Shown: piece after piece, positions 1 to 11,660 of the stretch
How positions within the stretch are numbered: position 1 is the stretch's first letter
Layout: every line of letters begins with the position of its first letter
DNA from: Bagarius yarrelli
Lineage: Eukaryota; Chordata; Actinopteri; Siluriformes; Sisoridae
Length of the DNA stretch: 64,000 bases
Direction: 5' to 3'
Assembly: GCA_005784505.1 (NCBI GenBank)
Contig: VCAZ01000090.1
Span: forward strand, 62,001 to 126,000
Position numbers and translations under genes: made by a program
The notes under the pieces: model-generated
Seen by the model: only the letters and a program-made list of their open reading frames with translations
Databases searched by the model: none
Told to the model about the DNA's origin: nothing

Positions 1-437
1 AGAACAATGACGCATATCACAAGACCTGCATAAAGTGTAAAACTGCAACTGTCAACAGAAATTTGCAGAAAAAGAAAATGACCCTCCTTCATTCCTTACA
101 ACCCTTGTATACTTTCTCATCTTTTCTAAAACATGCTCAATTTCAAATGTACAATTGCATTTAATGCTGCAACATGTGACACCTTTTTTTCAGTCTGTAA
201 ATGATTGTCATGCTCAAACCCCACACTTTTGCACGTACACATTTAACTATTCTTTCCCGTCAAAGCTTATGTGCAACATGGCGTGGTTATTAATCATCTC
301 TTTTTCCTTTTTTGTCTGTTCGTTTTATTGGATTTATTGGTCACCTTTGTAAGGCACTTCCGATAAAAGTGACTGCTAAATATTAAGTTTTCTCTGTATA
401 TTTAATTATTTCGAAAAAAAAATTTTCTCCTAAATTA

Positions 438-463
438 TTATTATATATATATATATAATTATA

Positions 464-537
<74 letters not shown>
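438..537. repeat. (AT)n-(GT)n compound microsatellite
   Basis: An alternating AT run passes directly into a GT run of about 26 bp. Both halves are alternating purine-pyrimidine sequence. No gene is seen from 1 to 2090; apart from this array and two short SINE fragments the stretch is plain AT-rich DNA. Confidence 0.95.
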
Positions 538-649
538 TTGTCACCATCCCACAATAAAATCCATTTACTTTTTTTCTTGTTATTAAGAAATTCAGCTTGA
601 TATTTAACTGATATTTTATCGTTTCTATAGTGACCTCAAATTTGGTGAT

Positions 650-745
650 TTACGATTTACTTTTTGTCCTTGTCCAGAGTAACTTGCATAAATCTCATTT
701 ATACAACTGAGCAATTAGGGGTTAAGGGCCTTGCCTAGGTTTCTC
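650..745 (-). repeat. fragment of tRNA-like SINE
   Basis: The segment contains the recurring motifs 'cagagtaactt', 'acaactgagcaatt' and 'ggggttaagggccttgc', shared with more than ten other places in this window. It is the inner part of the SINE in antisense orientation; the tRNA-like head is missing. Confidence 0.7.
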
Positions 746-1405
746 GACTCTGAGCCTGCCTTTTCCATGTCTGTGCTTCTGTATTCATTAAGACTGGATA
801 TTCCGGGCCTCCAGAATCCTCTTTACACTTATACTATATGTGCATAGTACAAGCTTTGCGGAAGGAAATTCAAGGATTATGAAAATGATGCAATTGACAA
901 GATAAACGTCCTGAAAAATTTTGTCCTACAACATGGCCAAATATATTTTAATAACGTATAAGGCATTCAACTATTAAGACAGTGAAAGAGTCTCACAGAG
1001 TAACAGACCCATAACAGAGCAAAGGCTGGGCTGGAATAGGTACTCTGTATTAATAAACCAATACACACAGGAAAACTCTAAACAAATACAAAACGTCATT
1101 GCTAGAATATCGCTGTGATGACACAACACTTTTGAATAACAACATTTCATCATTTCTATTTTATTTCGTATAAATAATTCAGTATCTTTTGACCTATTTA
1201 TGCATTTCTTTGCTTTTGCTTTCTGCCTCTTTAGATTTGTCTCTAACTCTACTGCATTTTACTGTTAACAAATGTCTCTCCATGTCTTGCTTTTTCTTCC
1301 TAAACGCATTTTTTCCAATTTTTCTTTTCCTTCATGTCCATACCTGTGGTGCTGATAATGATGATGAAGAGTTATTACTGCTAGCTAAATCTTAATGTTT
1401 ACATT

Positions 1406-1500
1406 TACAGACTTTGGCAGACATCCTTATCCAGAGTAACTTACATTTAACTCTGTTATACAACTGAGCGACTGGGATTAAGGGCCTTGCCTCAGTTTGA
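1406..1500 (-). repeat. fragment of tRNA-like SINE
   Basis: It starts with 'tttggcagacatccttatcc' and continues to 'gggattaagggccttgcc', the same inner SINE block as at 650-745. It is truncated before the tRNA-like head. Confidence 0.75.
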
Positions 1501-2094
1501 CTTTATTATTATTAATTAATTAATTAGATAATAATTCAAATGATTAAATGACATCGCAAGCGTCCAATCAAACAAGGACTAAAATTAAAAAATAATAATA
1601 TTGATTGGCTAACAAAAAAAGTTAAAGGGTCTGGAGTTTGCAACTGTTGGGAATTTAACAAGCAAATAAAAGCTCCCCTCTTAAATCACATGGTTTTCAC
1701 ATAGTTCACGGACCTACATACACACTTGTTTGTCCAGCGCCCCACATACATATAAATTAAATACAGTTTAATTTTTTTTATAAATATTATGACTAACAGA
1801 GGAATAAAATGATCAAATGCTTTTAATTAATCTGCGGTATATATTTGACTGGTAAGTAGAGTTCTTCTCTGGGGGCTTTTACTGAGTGCGAAAGGTTATT
1901 CGTTTTTTTGGAGGATAATTGGAAAGCTGTAGAACAGGAAGAGTTCCTTCTGTCAAAAAGAAGGATGCTAACTTCAGTCTGAGTAAAGCTACGCAAACAG
2001 GAGGCAAAATCCAGTCAGGATTTTTGTGTCAGGCACTGAAGGGCACTGTGGCTATCTGAGCTGCCTGGAAAGCTTATTATAGCTTATATTACAC

Positions 2095-2302
2095 AGAGAG
2101 GGTGAGAGAGAGAGAGAGAGAGGGAGAGAGAGAGAGAGAGACGTAAAAGGAGAGAGATAGGTCAAGGGAGAAAGAGATAAACATAGAGAGGGACAGAGAA
2201 AGAGAGACAGACAAAAAGAGAAAAACAGATTGAACTAGCTAGACGGAGACAGGCAAAGCAAGAGAGAGAAAAAGAAACACAAACAGCAACAGGGTGACAG
2301 GC

Positions 2303-2369
<67 letters not shown>

Positions 2370-2372
2370 TAG
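2095..2372. repeat. GA-rich tract with (GATA)n-(GACA)n core
   Basis: A purine-rich stretch (degenerate GA repeats) leads into about 12 perfect GATA units from roughly 2305, followed by five GACA units. Neither strand offers a credible protein. Confidence 0.9.
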
Positions 2373-2478
2373 AAAGCCTGCGTGTATGCATTTAATTACG
2401 TATAGCAGTCAGTTGTACATGTCTGTGTACATGTTACGTGTACATTTGATAAAGCATGGCAGCCAGTAACCCACAAGC

Positions 2479-2511
<33 letters not shown>

Positions 2512-2836
2512 CTTGCAGCACTGCCAAATTCTTCGTTCAGGAACATTTCTAAACATGAATTAAATATGAGCTGTGCAGACCCACAATACACAATACCTAG
2601 AAGAGAAAAACGGAGAAAGAGAATGAGAAAAAGATCCAGAGACAGAGAGAATGAGAAAGAGAAAAAAATATATAGAGACAGAGATAAAAAGAGAGAGACA
2701 GACAGAGACACAGAGACAAAGACAGAGAGAAAGAGAGAGACAGACAGAGCGAGAGAAAGAAAGAGAAAGAGAGAAAGACAGAGAAAGAGAGAGAGAAAAA
2801 GAAAGAGAAAAAAGAGAGAGGAGAGAAAGTGTATAC
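2479..2836. repeat. (GT)n followed by long degenerate GA tract
   Basis: A 24 bp GT run is followed by about 240 bp in which nearly every base of the + strand is G or A with occasional C. The open frames here encode only Arg/Lys/Glu or Ser/Leu strings and are artefacts of the repeat. Confidence 0.9.
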
Positions 2837-3142
2837 TTTACACTGTAATGCAAAAGACGAGTGGAGAGAAAGCATGGCTTTATTACAGGGTTGTTATTTC
2901 TTTAATAAAGCTTCATGTCTTCTATGTATTTATGCACAGCACTTTATAACTGAAGATTTGTTTTCTAAATAATAATAATAATAATTTCAAATGATGCCTT
3001 ATAATTCAATATTTTAAGCATGAATTAATAATATACAGTATGTTCTATAGCTAAGACTAAACATGTTTCTTGGTTTTTTTTATTATTATTAATGCTGTAT
3101 AGTTAAAATTGTGAATAATATGTGTGTGAGTAAGTCACAAGT

Positions 3143-3143
<1 letters not shown>

Positions 3144-3220
<77 letters not shown>

Positions 3221-3293
3221 AAGAGAGAGGGAGAGAAATAGATAGATTTATGACCTAAGGGTTTGGCATTGTTACAAGCACGCACATAAACAA

Positions 3294-3327
<34 letters not shown>
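3144..3327. repeat. (GT)n-(GA)n and (CA)n microsatellites
   Basis: About 57 bp of GT run directly into GA, and 65 bp later a 30 bp CA run follows. The GT and CA runs are complementary on the same strand and could pair. From 3330 to 4250 I see no gene or recognised repeat. Confidence 0.9.
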
Positions 3328-4249
3328 AACTGTAAGGTAATTCTTCACTAAAGATGATCCTGGACCCATATAGAGACACTGCAATATTCTTTCAGACACC
3401 TGTATTTCAGTAGCTCTTTCAGTGTACCGCCTGATTCTTCTGTAACTATAGTAAAACTTAACGTTACACATTTATCAGCTGTTAAGCACTGGTTATTGCA
3501 CCTTCTGAAATATTTACGACTATTTATCTCCGTCAGGGACATGCTGGGGGCTGAACTGTCCTCACATGCCACATGGATGCAATTTAGAAACAAAACTAAA
3601 CACAAGACAAAAGCCTAAACATTAACAGACGTTCCTTCTCTGATTCAAAGTATTCGTTAGCTCAAGACTTTATCTCCTTTTATTATGTTTGGGATTCCGT
3701 GAAAAATTAAAAGTTGTTTGTATTGGTGTATTTTTGAACTCCAGTGACGGGTGCACGGCTAAAGTTATATATTGATGAAATACACTTTATTTATTTGCAT
3801 GTTATAAAATTTAATAGATTTTTTTAGCACCACTATGCTATTTCCAGCGAAAATGAGGGGGGAGGATTTTAACTACTCCAATATGGACCTGAATTTCTGT
3901 AAATTAAGTGCGACAACGATTTAAGTAGCTTAACATTAATAGGGCTTTGCAGCAAAAGCTTACAGCAGCATTAGCAGAAGAATAACAGAAACGCTGGCAT
4001 GATAAAAGTCAACTTGTCGCTCTCTGTTCAGGTTTCATTCAACAGCAAGTTTGATAGGAGAATTAAGACTATAAGAATATGTTTCATTTGCAGGCTTTAA
4101 ATCATATTTAAACGTTTTTATTTGAGTGAACTGTTCTCTGATAGGTAGGTCATTATAACAGTAGGTGGTCACGTTTGCAGTGAAAGCACATCCATCAGTT
4201 TATCTATCCATCTATCTTTACATTGCCTATACTCTCTAAAACAACAGTG

Positions 4250-4869
4250 GTGGACATTATTTTGACAAGTAGGATGTGATCCTGGATCAACATTTCCATC
4301 AACCAATCATACCCATCTGATGACATCAGTGTGTGTTGACCAAATCCGCCTTAATCCATTTTGAAACTTTTTCTCCTGGTAAACAAAAATGGAATATTAT
4401 AAAAGTATTTATTGAATAAAAACATTCAATTTACATTAATTTATGGTAATAAAACTATGGCCTGTGATTGTTATGTTTCTAAAGGTTGCAATTTGATGCA
4501 ATAATAGTAAACCCTGTTTTAAAGTTAGAATGTTGCTCTATTGTGGTTCTACAGGTTCACCATTTCAGAACATTTTACAATTAATTGTTCACTAGTGATT
4601 GTTTATGATTCACTGTCTAAATTTATTAATGTTTTTTGGATCATGTGATTCAATGTTAATCCAGGACGCGTCATTGTAAGTAAATGGTTCTAGAATCATT
4701 GAATTTTTATTTTCAGATAATCGGATATTTTTCAGCATTTACTCAGGGAAAGACATTAAAAATAAATTGAGGCGTGTTTGGTCAACACACACTAATGACA
4801 TCAGACAGTTATGATTGATTGATTGAAATGTTAATCCAGGATTACATCCTAATTGGCAAAATCCCGTCA
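4250..4869. mobile_element. MITE-like foldback element with ~120 bp inverted repeats
   Basis: The left arm (about 4250-4385) and the reverse complement of the right arm (about 4733-4869) align almost end to end. Both share 'taggatgt', 'atcctgga', 'caacattt' / 'taacattt', 'ccaatcat' / 'tcaatcat', 'gtgtgtgttgacca' and a CGCCT block. The centre of about 350 bp has no open frame of note. Long terminal inverted repeats without coding capacity fit a non-autonomous DNA transposon. I could not assign a superfamily or find a clear target-site duplication. Confidence 0.8.
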
Positions 4870-4964
4870 ACCAACAAGACTATTCTTCGCCTCTGACCTC
4901 ACCCAGGTATCATTGGCTGAAAGTTTGATGTATATAATCAATAAAACTAGAAGATCTAGCCACA

Positions 4965-6175
4965 GGGGTCACAAGCCAGTGACTTCAGTGCCAGTCCCAA
5001 GCCTGGTTAAATAGAGAGGTTTGTATCAGGAAGGGCATCCGTCGTAAAACTTTGCTAAATATGCAAATCATTCGTTAGAATTTTATAATAGATTGGTCGA
5101 GGCCCAGGTTAACAACGACTGCCACCAGTGCTATTGACCTACAGAGTGCCGGTGGAAATTGGGTAAATAGACAGAAAGATAGGAGGAAAGGCAAGAGTGT
5201 AGGACTAAGAATAGGGACGCTGAATGTTGGGACAATGACAGGGAAATGTGGAGAGCTGGTGGATATGATGGAGAGAAGGAAGGTAGATATATGTATCGGG
5301 ATTCTAGTTGTTTAATCATGGTGTGGATAGGAGGAGAAATGGGGTAGGAGTGATCCTGAAAGAGAAGTTTGTGAAGAATGTTCTGGAGGTGAAACGAGTG
5401 TCAGGTACAGAAGAAAACAATGTGGTGGAAGCTGAAAAAGGAAGAATACTGTGAAGAATTTAGACAGGAGTTGAAACTGGCTCTGGGCGGTCAGTTGTTG
5501 TTTCTAGATAAATGGCAAACTACAGCAGAAGTGATTAGGGAGACTGGAAGAAGGGCGCTAGGTGTGTCATGTGGAAGGAGGAAAGAAGATAAGGAGACTT
5601 GGTGGTGGAATGAGGAAGTTTAAAATAGTATACAGAGGAAGAGGTTAGCCAAGAAAAAGTGGGATATGGAAAGGACTGAGAAAAGTAGACAGAAAAACCA
5701 GGATTTGCGGCACAGCGTGAAGAGGGAAGTGGCTAAGGCCAAGCAGGAGAGATATGATGAGTTGTACACTAGGTTAGACACTAGAGAAGAGGAGAAGGAC
5801 TTATACAGGTTAGGATATGCAGCAGGTTAGGGTAATTAAGGATCGAGATGGAAAGGTGCTCACAAGTGAGGACCGTGTACAGAGAAGATGAAAGGAGTTC
5901 TATGAAGTGTTGATGAATGGGGAAAATGAGAGGAAGAAAAGGGTAGAAGAGGTAAACAATGTGTGGAGCAGGACAAAAAAATTAATACATGCGAAGTTAG
6001 GATTGGCTTTGAAAAGGATGAAAAGAGGAAAGACGGTTGAACCTGATGAGATACCAGTGGAGGTGTGGAAATGTCTAGGAGAGGCAGCAGTGCAGAGGAT
6101 GCAGTGGATTTTAGCACAAGGGTGAGATGAGTGAGAAGAAGCCTGAGAAATGGAGGAGTGTAGATGTAAAGCACA
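4965..6175 (+). pseudogene. RTE-like (Rex3-type) LINE relic
   Basis: Translated pieces occur in consistent order. Around 5207 is an endonuclease start of the type 'LRIGTLNVGTMTGK', followed by 'ELVDMMERRKVDI'. A middle segment rich in Lys, Glu and Arg runs 5420-5830. Near 6000-6105 is 'RMKRGKTVEPDEIPVEVWK', the familiar block upstream of reverse transcriptase motif A in RTE-clade LINEs. Stops at 5621, 5827 and 5888, plus internal deletions, break the frame, and the catalytic YxDD region is absent. The leader 'tcaggaagggcatccg' is common with these fish elements. It is a dead fragment. Confidence 0.8.
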
Positions 6176-6424
6176 AGGTGCCTAGAGTGCTAAGAAACCC
6201 ATGATCATTCTTGCAGGTGTTGCAACGTCATCTGTTGCAAGGCAAAGTTGCTAAGAGGCATTAAATGGTTCACTGTCTTTTGCAAGATAACGTTCTGTTG
6301 AGTATTTTCATGATTCAGATGCTGATTGCCTTATCATTATGTTTCTGGTATTGTAAACTATTAAGCAATGATTTTGAACAAGCATCATAAAAAACCCTTT
6401 TAGTCCCTTTATTCCATTATCAGA

Positions 6425-6560
6425 AGTGGCATCCTAAACACCTTACACGATTACGTAATTCTAATTCTATTATACCATCATCATCTCATTAACAGGCCCT
6501 TTAGTCCTTTATCAATCAGATGGCCCTAACACCTTACACGATTACGTAATTCTACATTAC
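6425..6560. repeat. imperfect ~92 bp tandem duplication
   Basis: The string 'caccttacacgattacgtaa' occurs at about 6439 and again at about 6531, each preceded by a 'cctttagtcc' type motif. The two units have diverged in between. No gene is seen from 6180 to 7440 apart from this and a short CA run near 6857. Confidence 0.75.
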
Positions 6561-7777
6561 CATCTCTTAACATCACCCCCATCTATTACTGCCAGATCAA
6601 AGATCACACGCTTTCATAGATGCTGGATGGACCATTTGACCAAATTTGCAGAAAAAAATTTATCGAGATGATATACATTTTCTAAGAAGCTTTTTTATAA
6701 GATCTAATTTGTGGTTTTTTAAAGCCACATTTTTCTGTACTTTTTCCACAGGCCACAGCTCACGGCCCAGCCTCTATTACGGCTATATGTTGGCCGCCCC
6801 TGGAGGACCCTTCAGCCATAACCATCGTTCAAGAAGGTGTGATGATACTGCCCAAGCACACACACACACACACACACTTAGCATCGGTCAAAACTCGAGA
6901 ATCAGCAGAGGTAGAGAACAGCTAGAGAACAGACAGACTGTAAGAGTGACTGGCTTCAAATACACGTAATTTTATACTTTGCTTTATGTGTTTGAAAGGC
7001 TCAATAAATAATAGCAGCTTCTATAGATTCTGAAAAGTTTTATTTTATTTAATCTATGCTTGACTCCAAAGGTTGAAATATCTGATTGTTCCTAACATTA
7101 AATTCACAAAAAAACAATATTTCTCAGCTATTTAATGAACTAGGAAACAAGAAGTAAAAAACTTGAGCCTTTGGTACATTTGGTACCTGGACCCTCAGTG
7201 GGGACTTACCCGACTGATACATCTCTTAATACCACCACTCTCACGTCGCTATTATAGAAACCATTAATACTATATAAAAACACATATTTTTTTTTGACAT
7301 TTCACGTATTGAGGGTGAAAAACATGTTTAATAAAGCAAGAAACGCAAGTAAAACAACCGCAACTGTGCCACATACATCATCTGGAGAAATATAGAATCA
7401 GTATTTCTCTAATAAAAACATAAAACAATTACAATAAAAATATATCACACATTTACAGGCTGCAAGGCCAGTGTTATTGGTCATTAGCACTGGTCTGGAA
7501 GTGGCAAATAAATTCCTTACCAGGCTGAGACAAGCTAGTTAGCTTTGGGGGTTATCCAATCTCTCCTCACAATGTCTAGCTTTTCTGGAAAACTCTGCTT
7601 TGAAAATGTATTTTTAAGTATGTCCATAGCTCTGTTAATTTCTCCTCCATCAGCCATTGTGGGTGAGATAAATTCAAACTCAAGTGTATTAATATGTCGT
7701 GTTTTGCTAGTCGAACTTGGCTGTGACACTTTTACTCTGACTAACAAATCAGATGACGGAAAAATGCTGACATTAAA

Positions 7778-8522
7778 AAAATTTGTAGGTGTGTGACGAG
7801 ACACTTATCCTATGAGATGAGACAAGATGAGACACGAGACTGGGTTCACGTGAATGAGACAAGATTTTTAGACTTTTTAAAGAAATCCTTAATGATGTAA
7901 TACAGAGGAAATAGTCTTTTATTCAACTGAAAAACGAAATGAAAATGCACAAAATGCATTTTGAAATCCACTTGTACTTGTACTACTTTAATGACTTATA
8001 TGCAGTAATTAACAACATATAATTACTGTGCAAAATGTTTTGCCAAAAACATTTTTTTCTACGTCCTTTATTCATTTGTGTGATCGCAGTTGTAGCAGCT
8101 TCTGCTTGTATGTTAATACCGTGTTAGCTGTTGAACTCCAGTAAGAAAAAAACCAGCCACACCTCTTACCCAACTGAGCAAACGAGCAACACGCGCAACA
8201 AGTCCAGCCTGTGAAGCGAGGTTTATTGTGTGTGTTTATTGTGTTTGATGTGTGACTTAAATCCTGCCTCGCACACAGCCACATCCATATTACATGCATT
8301 GTCTGTTACAATAGCAATGCAGATCGTGTTAGCAGAGGGGTACAGTATTTCTTACAATGTTTGCATATTGTCTTCGTCTTGTCCACGTATTCTTTGTGAA
8401 ATCAAAATGTTGCCACACAAGCAATTTAAGTGTGGCGGGGCATCTCCTATCGCTACATTCTCACGAGATCAGTCAGATCCAATGTGTCTCGCAAGATCTC
8501 GTGACACTTCTACAAATTTGAA
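7778..8522 (-). mobile_element. nested element with BED-finger-like remnant (ZBED/hAT type)
   Basis: The ends form an imperfect inverted repeat: the left has 'aaatttgtagg' then 'gtgtgacgagacactt', and the right in reverse complement has 'caaatttgtag' then 'aagtgtcacgagatc'. On the minus strand at about 8345-8440 a frame reads 'LKLLVWQHFDFTK', matching the start of BED zinc fingers in ZBED-like hAT transposases; the cysteine pair that should follow is degenerate and a stop ends the frame. It sits inside the 7440-8870 element. Confidence 0.5.
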
Positions 8523-8614
8523 ATCTGATTAGTTGAAAAAAGAGTCACGTTGCTAATATAGTTTAAGTTACATGGGTAGCCCTACTGATTTTAAAGGCGG
8601 ATTAGATTAACTTT

Positions 8615-8690
8615 TACAGAATTTGGCAGACACTTTTATCCGGAGTGACTTACAATTATCATCTTTGTAAAACTGAGCAATTGGACAAAA
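8615..8690 (-). repeat. fragment of tRNA-like SINE
   Basis: Shows 'atttggcagacacttttatc', 'gtgacttacaatt' and 'aactgagcaattgg' in the order of the antisense SINE copies elsewhere in the window. Truncated before the head. It lies inside the outer hAT relic. Confidence 0.65.
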
Positions 8691-9486
8691 AAATTGAACA
8701 TCCACATACACGTACTTGAATCAGTGCAGCAAGAGACTGTTGGGAATAAATTAATAGAATTTAATAGAACAAATATTAGAATTTAGGTTGTAAATGTAGG
8801 CCAGTGCTTCTGATAGTGTTTAGGCCAGCAGAGCAGTTTACTGGCACTGACTGCACACCACTATGTTAATAGAATTTTTTCCAGAACATTAAATAATATT
8901 TCCTTTTATTTTCAATTTAATTAAATATAACTCATATGTCGTACTCTTTAACTTTATAGTTACATTTGATGTGAGATATATTTATCACGCAGCTAGAAAT
9001 TTTTTTGAAGATTGAAGTAATTTGCTATATTGACTATTCGTGAGTTAAAGCAAAGATTGATTTTACACACTTTTTCAAGGCAGCAGGTAAGCTTTCCTTT
9101 CTATATTGCATCACCTTAAAATGTTTTACAGTGTAGTTGATCTTTTTTAATCATAAGGTTGTGTGATTGTTAATACATTGTAAAATAAAAACCTTTTTAG
9201 TTCATTTCATAATATTTCAAACCCGCACATCAGCTGTCTAGGGTCGGAGATATTTGATATTTTCCTCACAGTCTGTTTCATAAGTTTTTGATGTTTATGG
9301 GTCATTCGCTGGTAAAGTGCACATGTAGAGGATCAAAGGGGGGAAAAAACCCTTTAGAGAAGTAAATCTAGCGCTGTTGAAATCCCTGTAGAGCTGAACT
9401 TGGACAAACTTACCTAATGTCACGGATTATAACGTTACTGAAATTCATTTAGTAATTAAAAATGGCAGCAGCTTGACTAGGGTCAA

Positions 9487-9487
9487 G

Positions 9488-9533
<46 letters not shown>
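9487..9533. repeat. (CT)n microsatellite
   Basis: About 45 bp of CT with a single TTT interruption. The stretch 8870-9487 has no gene or recognised repeat. Confidence 0.95.
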
Positions 9534-9619
9534 ATTTGTATACTTTTAAAAAATACTTACTTTATTATTATTATTATTAAAGCCAGAAAAAGGACACTAC
9601 CATCCAATCCAGAAAAGAC

Positions 9620-10035
9620 ACTATTGTCCATCCATCTATTGTATACCCGCTTATTTCCTAAATCAGGGTCACAGAGTCTTACTGTACCCAAGCTGTCAAG
9701 TCAATGTGCGAAAGGCAAGGGGTCACCCTGGACAGGTCGCCAGTCCATCAGGGCCACATACATACAGACAACCACACAAAATCTCACACACACACTCACT
9801 CACTCCTATGGGCAATTTAGAATCACCAATTAATCTAACATACGTTTTAGACTGTGGGAGGAAACCAGAGTACCCGGAGAGTAAACCCACACAAACACGT
9901 TGACTCCAGAGAGAAGACCCCTGTGAAGACCCCTCCAAACAGAAAGAACCCTCCCCTGAGGGGAACGAATACCTTCTTTCTGTGAGGCAACAGTGCTAAT
10001 TGCTTAGCCAGCATGTTGCCCAAATAGGGCACTAA
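9620..10035 (-). repeat. widespread fish interspersed repeat (ccatccatc family), long copy
   Basis: Contains, in order, 'gtccatccatctattgtata', 'gggtcacagagtct', 'caccctggacaggtcgccag', 'gggcaatttagaatcaccaa', 'gactgtgggaggaaacc' and 'gtgaggcaacagtgctaa'. This block order recurs in fish genomes and in this window at 26750, 57930 and, diverged, at 11260. It carries no coding signal. I do not know the parent element. Confidence 0.65.
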
Positions 10036-10260
10036 CAATACATTAATTAAATAATTTTTTTTTAATTTTTTGAGTACTTGCTCAGTAACAACAATAAGAA
10101 AGTGTTAGCTCAGTGTTAAAGGCATTGGACAATACATTAATTGGAACAATAATTTTTTTTGGTTAAGGCAGGGGTCTGGCCCCAATTGCCAACAATCTGC
10201 CACTGCGCAAGCGCTTTAACCTCCAATTGCTCAAATGTAACTGATTGCCGATTTAATGCA
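10036..10260 (+). repeat. degenerate SINE with ~95 bp duplication
   Basis: 'caatacattaatt' followed by an A/T-rich run and 'aattttttttt' occurs at 10036 and again at about 10131, separated by a tRNA A-box-like 'gttagctcagtgttaaagg'. The second part reads 'ccaattgctcaaatgtaa', like the SINE body. Beyond it, 10260-11260 shows nothing I can identify. Confidence 0.45.
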
Positions 10261-11259
10261 TGCTATGTCACTTTAAATCTGGTTGAAATAAAATGATTAA
10301 TTGGATATAATTTATTTATGTCCCTGTAATACATAAAATTAATCTGTATAATTTTAATTTTCATTTTATACATTTTTTGTTACATTTTTTGTTTTATGTT
10401 TACATTTTTTGTTCAAATTAAACATTTCATTCAACATAAAACATTCTAAAATTATTTTTAAACCACAGTATTTGTTTACCATTGGTTTTGCCATGTCTTT
10501 TTTTTTGTTTTGCAATTTGACTGGCTGAGAGGTTAAAATTACAATAAAGTTAATTTTTTTGGATTTCGCAGTGAGACCAAAAATAAAGTTATAGGCAGAT
10601 CTTTTTTTAAACGTGTAGTCGTATTGCAGGAGCCCTTCATATGTGCGTTGGTGGTTGAGGAGGGAAAAAAGTCAGGTGTAAAAACAGCCAAACATAAAAA
10701 TTTATTTTTATCCATGGCTTCTTTGATGAATCTTTAATTCTGGAGAATTCTAAATAAAAGTTTAGAGAAGACAGTCAACAAAACATCTGTACAAAGGCAA
10801 AAAAGAAGCATGATTAGCCCCACCAGGGACTCCGCTAAGGAGGATCAGAGGGGTTAGGACAATACTAAGGTCCTACACACTTTGAGGTCCCCCAGAAATC
10901 TGTTTTATTAGTAGTAACAGTGCGGAATGAATTTTTAATTCATTCAAAGGGGCAGCACCCTTTGTGCCCCACTTTCTGATTCCACTAATCGAACACAGTT
11001 GGGCTGTGTTCCATCTCGTGTTAGATAAGGAATGGATTCACCATTTGAGCTTCAGTTTAAATATCATTCTGTCCTCTGGAGCTCTGATGCACCCATTACT
11101 GAGCTTTTGGGAAGAATTAGTATCCAGAGTGCAGCATGCTTAAGAGTGTGGGATGGGTTATGACACTAAGACTGTTATATTTTTAGACATAAAGAATAGA
11201 CATACTGTATAAAATAGAAACACAATGTCATACTTAAAAACAAATTAATCAAACAGGGC

Positions 11260-11480
11260 ATTCATCTACCCACCCAATGCACAGTGTACCATGGGGTCAT
11301 CACAGAGCACATTCACATTCACACAGCTGCATAATAGTGACAATCCAATCCAATTAGTCTACAACATTTGTCTTTAGGCTGGGGAGAAAACCAGGATGCC
11401 GTAAAGAACATGAGGGAATCAAACTGCTGACTGAACCTATGTGACAACGCCCCCCTAAACACTTCTTACCGAAGTGCACC
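11260..11480 (-). repeat. diverged copy of ccatccatc-family repeat
   Basis: Shares 'tcatctacccaccca', 'cacattcacattcacac', a diverged 'caatccaattagtctacaac' and 'ctggggagaaaacc' with the 9620 repeat, at lower similarity. It abuts the SINE that starts near 11492. Confidence 0.5.
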
Positions 11481-11491
11481 ACCATTATACA

Positions 11492-11660
11492 TTTACAGTA
11501 TTTGGCAGACACTCTTATCCACAGCGACTTACATTTATCTCTTTAATACAACTGAGCAATTGGGGGTTAAGGGCCTTGTTTAAGGGCCCAGTGGGAATCG
11601 AACTCCGATCTTCTAATTAGGAGTCCAACACCTTAACCACGGCACTACCACTTCCCCCTA
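11492..11660 (-). repeat. near full-length tRNA-like SINE
   Basis: Antisense copy: 'tttggcagacactcttatcc' at the left, then 'caactgagcaattgggggtt', 'gggaatcgaactccgatctt' and 'ccaacaccttaaccacggca' at the right. In reverse complement the right part reads as a tRNA-like head, with an A-box-like 'tggttaagg' and a B-box-like 'gttcgattcc', followed by the SINE body. This is one of the best copies for defining the family. Confidence 0.75.

Larger units (their letters stand above)
7440..8870 (-). mobile_element. hAT-like transposon relic (outer element)
   Basis: Read on the minus strand, the right end begins with a cagtggtgtgcagtcag-like terminus near 8865, and a coding remnant lies around 7560-7680. 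That remnant has 'FPEKLDIVRRDWITPK', resembling the N-terminal '[KR]LDIVxxGRPTP' block of DUF4371/ZMYM-type hAT transposases. A shorter copy of the same ends is at 28875-29135. The element is interrupted by another insertion at about 7778-8522 and has no intact transposase. Confidence 0.55.

Noticed and set aside
2560..2949. Open frames of 65-156 codons on both strands in the GA-rich tract
   Set aside because: Composition is pure Arg/Lys/Glu or Ser/Leu from purine repeats; no splice or promoter context.
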